NCBI GenBank assembly: GCA_949710005.1
Contig: OX453287.1
Span: forward strand, 14,439,366-14,503,365
Length of the DNA stretch: 64,000 bases
Direction of reading: 5' to 3'
From: Ricordea florida
Taxonomy: Eukaryota; Cnidaria; Anthozoa; Corallimorpharia; Ricordeidae
Below the pieces are notes generated by a model. That model did not search any database, was not told the DNA's origin, and saw only the letters and a list, made by a program, of their open reading frames with translations. Position numbers and translations under genes: made by a program. Of the stretch, positions 61,040 through 64,000 are shown piece by piece (within the stretch, counting starts at the first letter, position 1; the number at the start of each line of letters is the position of its first letter).

Positions 61040-61165
61040 TCCTCTGTGACCCAGGTTCGGTTCCCGTGGTCTCATGTGGGATGAGTTTGTGGTCGTTTCC
61101 CTCCCTGCATGAAACGTTTTTTCTACGGTTTTCCTCCATCTGTAGAAAAACACCCGCAACTGAAA
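61040..61165 (+). mobile_element. SINE fragment (tRNA-derived type)
   Basis: A B-box-like GGTTCGGTTCCC is followed by TCTCATGTGGGATGAGTTTG and a pyrimidine-rich body. This resembles the 3' part of a tRNA-derived SINE I recall from anthozoans. The A box is not clear. Confidence 0.45.
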
Positions 61166-64000
61166 AATTCAACGACAATTAATTCATCACAACTTTACCC
61201 AGTCTGAGATTCACCTACCACATAGCGAAACTAATTACCTTCATCTTCAAATAGCTTACTGTGAACTCCGATCCAAAGGTAGCATCTCATTTTCGCAAGA
61301 TTAAATGTACTCCTACTTAAATTCCATTATTTGAATTATTTGTTCCGCGTTTTAATTTAAGGAGTCGATCGATGTGTGTCGCTAAAGATATCCCAAAGCT
61401 AAATTAACGCGAGATATGTTTTATTCTTGGCTATTCCCTTAATTCTACATATGGGTGAACACAAACGCAAAATCGAAAGAACGGAAACATGTAACGTTAC
61501 TGATTTTAATCCTCAGTTTTATCCCCTTAAGAAAAGTTTCAAAGCGTATTCATTGCGAGCTCGGTAGGATGTGTGAAAAATTACGTAGTGTCAAATACTT
61601 TTAAAACTGGTGTTACATTGTGCCGCGATCCTTCTCCTGAATCTGTAATTAGATTTAGAATCTCTAGCGAAATTAAGAAAAAGGGCAAAATGAAGCTCAA
61701 CAGGTGGGTCATTTTGGGTTGTAGTTTCATTGTTATGATGGTTATTCAGTCTTGCTTTTGGGTTCATTTTAGCATGCGAAATTTCCAAACTTAGGATCTA
61801 AATCCTCCACCTTAAATCTCAAAATCTTAGTTGTCGTCTAGAGGAACTTTCAAGGGATGTTAATTGAATCCTTAATTAGTATTTGCAAAACAATGATCTA
61901 ATGCCAGAAATGTTTAAAATGGTGCTACTTTGTTTCGAAATTCGTAGCCTTCCAATTTTCAAAATCAAATTTTAGTATCCATTTACCTTTGAATAAGCAT
62001 TTATAAGATGCTCGCTTAGACGGGGTTACCTTGAGTGCTTTTCTGTCTGGTTTGCACGATAAGGTTTAGCCATCCAGTAAACTGTAAGTTTTAAAATTCC
62101 TATTTGATTTCATTGTAAAGGAATTAACTAACCTCACAAAGGTTCAAATTGGAATCAGATTAAGAATCATTCAATGTTTCCAGCGTACATAAACAGGAGA
62201 TATATTGTAGCTCAACAGGTGGACATGTTGGTGTTAAAGATGTTTCAGATGTTCTTGAATATGTTATTAAGCAAACATAGAATTTAACATAGCACTGAAA
62301 TTTCAAAAGGGTACTTTGAAAGGCATGTCAATATCAGATGAAACTACCAAATTGTTAAAATGTATAAAACTTGTGTCAAAACCGAATTGCAAGCCATTCA
62401 CGCTATTAATATCTAATTTAAAATAATTCAACGATACACCCCGGATACGTTCTGGGTGGCAGTTTTCCTGTTGTAGCATTTAATTATGAATTTGGTATTC
62501 ACGGAGCCTTCAAGTTTTTCCATTGTCAAACCAAAGATTCCAGCATAGATGTGAATTCACCTAACCAGATTTTTCAAATCCCTTTTAGTCTGTTTGAAAT
62601 GTATCCATTCAGTTTTTGCGACAATACAGCAATTAGTGCGGGTATTGCCAAATTACAGAAATGTTCGAAATGGTGGCGCATTGTCTTGACATTCTTTACC
62701 TTCCTTTCTACTAAGAGGAGATTTTATCGCCACGTGCCAATTCCTCCCTATATACAATGGGGGCATTATTGCTCAGTAGGAGAGAGCTCCATGGGGCTCC
62801 ATTTCTATTGTTAAGGAATCTCGTAGTTTCTGGATTCATTGTCACTTTAACATGCCAAATATGCATACATTTGAAATTATTATTTAAAAAAGGGAATATC
62901 AATGTTTTTGGGAGGATATTTGATGACACCACAGGCAGGCAAAGATCGTTAGCTTTAAGTAAGTGGTATCATTATACGTCTTACATGACCAAGTGGGACA
63001 TCCTAACAGGTAAGGGTTCAATGAAACTCTGGGCTGGTTTCTGATATCAAATGGAATTTAAGGTATCATTTTCCTTCGCTGCACTTGGACTAAAATAGCG
63101 ATATGCTCACAAAAGGTAATAGGTTGACATCGATTTTTGTTAAATGAAGATATGCTCCTTTATTATATGCAAGGGGGTAAGAAAGTCTCTTCTCGTGTAT
63201 TACCTTTCAGATGAGTTGCAGTTTCCGCAATGAGACTGTGGCCATTGCTTGCAATTCTTAAAATGTTGGAGAAACATTTCATATAGCCACTATCCCCCAA
63301 AAAATTCAGAAACCGTCTCGTGGCGGTTAAACTTGTTATCGCGAGTACACGGTACTTTGAAATAGGTAAAATGAAGCTCTTAGCAATCCACACATCAGAG
63401 ATCTTAGGGAAATTACTATCTTAAAATATTTCGGTCAAATGAGTGAAGTGCCCCATAGATTCGTTAGCTGAATTTTACTGTTACTGAATTATCCATTCCA
63501 TCCTGAGAGGTTGATCGAAATTAAGAAGACCACTTCTCATGTAGTGCCTTTAAAATGAACTTTTTTTTCTCATCGTGAAACGGTGGCCTTCACTAACAAT
63601 TTTAGGATACCGGCAAAACATCTAAAATAGCATAACCATGAGCAAGGTGTTTATTGTCGGGCGTTATTGGGAGTACTCAGCATTTGGAAATAATACAAAT
63701 TACAGGGAAAACAGCAAAAACACTTCCGTCATAATTATGAGTAAAAAGGCCAATAGATCATTGTTTTTCTTCTTCTTCTTCTTCTGATTCACCTAACCTT
63801 TGACAGAATTGTCCTTTCCATTCTGAAGAAGGATAGTAGGAGCAACTGAAGTCAAACTGAATCATCGTATCTACTTTCACACACTGCGTCACAGGTTTAA
63901 TTCCATGGTAAGCTGTCAGGGTTTAACACCGTTGTTCTGTCACAGGTTTGGCTTAGGACAATGAAAGGGCTCAACAGAAGCTTGATTTGGTTTCTCTTCC
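61166..64000. other. Non-coding, right end of window
   Basis: Short frames only (for example 61573-61794 plus, with a hydrophobic stretch WVILGCSFIVMMVIQSC) and a TTC microsatellite near 63764-63786. Nothing I can support as a gene. Confidence 0.3.

Noticed and set aside
60899..61178. Gly/Trp/Arg-rich minus-strand frames
   Set aside because: They cross a C-rich tract and a SINE fragment; two overlapping phases are open for the same reason.
62551..63044. Overlapping frames on both strands near 62.7 kb
   Set aside because: No motif, start context or splice support.

Overview
This is eukaryotic nuclear DNA: AT-rich, with multi-exon genes, GT-AG introns, tRNA-derived SINEs, and CR1-like, BEL/Pao-like and Penelope-like retroelement remains. 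Several foldback and low-complexity families look like those common in anthozoan genomes, so a cnidarian, probably a stony coral, is my best inference. All gene models below were assembled by eye from open frames and splice phases; no search was run.

Layout. 1-3.4 kb holds a foldback element with 207-bp inverted arms and pyrimidine microsatellites. 3781-43442 is one DNA transposon bounded by TTAA and by about 350 bp of almost identical terminal inverted repeat. It carries a seven-exon minus-strand gene (about 1127 aa) with an RNase-H/DDE-like motif set and a C2H2 finger. The gene is split by a second transposon, 7402-38221 (30,820 bp), sitting in its fifth intron. That inner element has ~63-65-bp terminal inverted repeats, inverted minisatellite arrays just inside both ends, and a perfect 8-bp target-site duplication (GAATTTTA at 7394-7401 and 38222-38229).

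The inner element encodes a Merlin/IS1595-type DDE transposase (13709-16211), and 8 bp fits the 8-9 bp duplications known for Merlin. It also carries host-like genes: a 20-exon UAS/coiled-coil/UBX (FAF1/FAF2-like) gene at 25019-35463, a divergent three-exon gene at 23768-24655, and a small four-exon candidate at 9172-13387. Merlin elements are normally only a few kb, so a 30.8-kb Merlin-type element with spliced cargo genes, nested in an intron of another large transposon, is the main discovery of this window.

43.4-55.1 kb is a local cluster of a small secreted eight-cysteine protein family: two intact minus-strand paralogues (46948-49191 and 52752-54004) in a visible segmental duplication, plus one decayed plus-strand copy (43655-44786). 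LINE, BEL/Pao and SINE fragments are interspersed. 55-64 kb holds minisatellites, a decayed Penelope-like element with a GIY-YIG endonuclease, a frameshifted coding remnant at 58.4-59.1 kb, and otherwise non-coding DNA.
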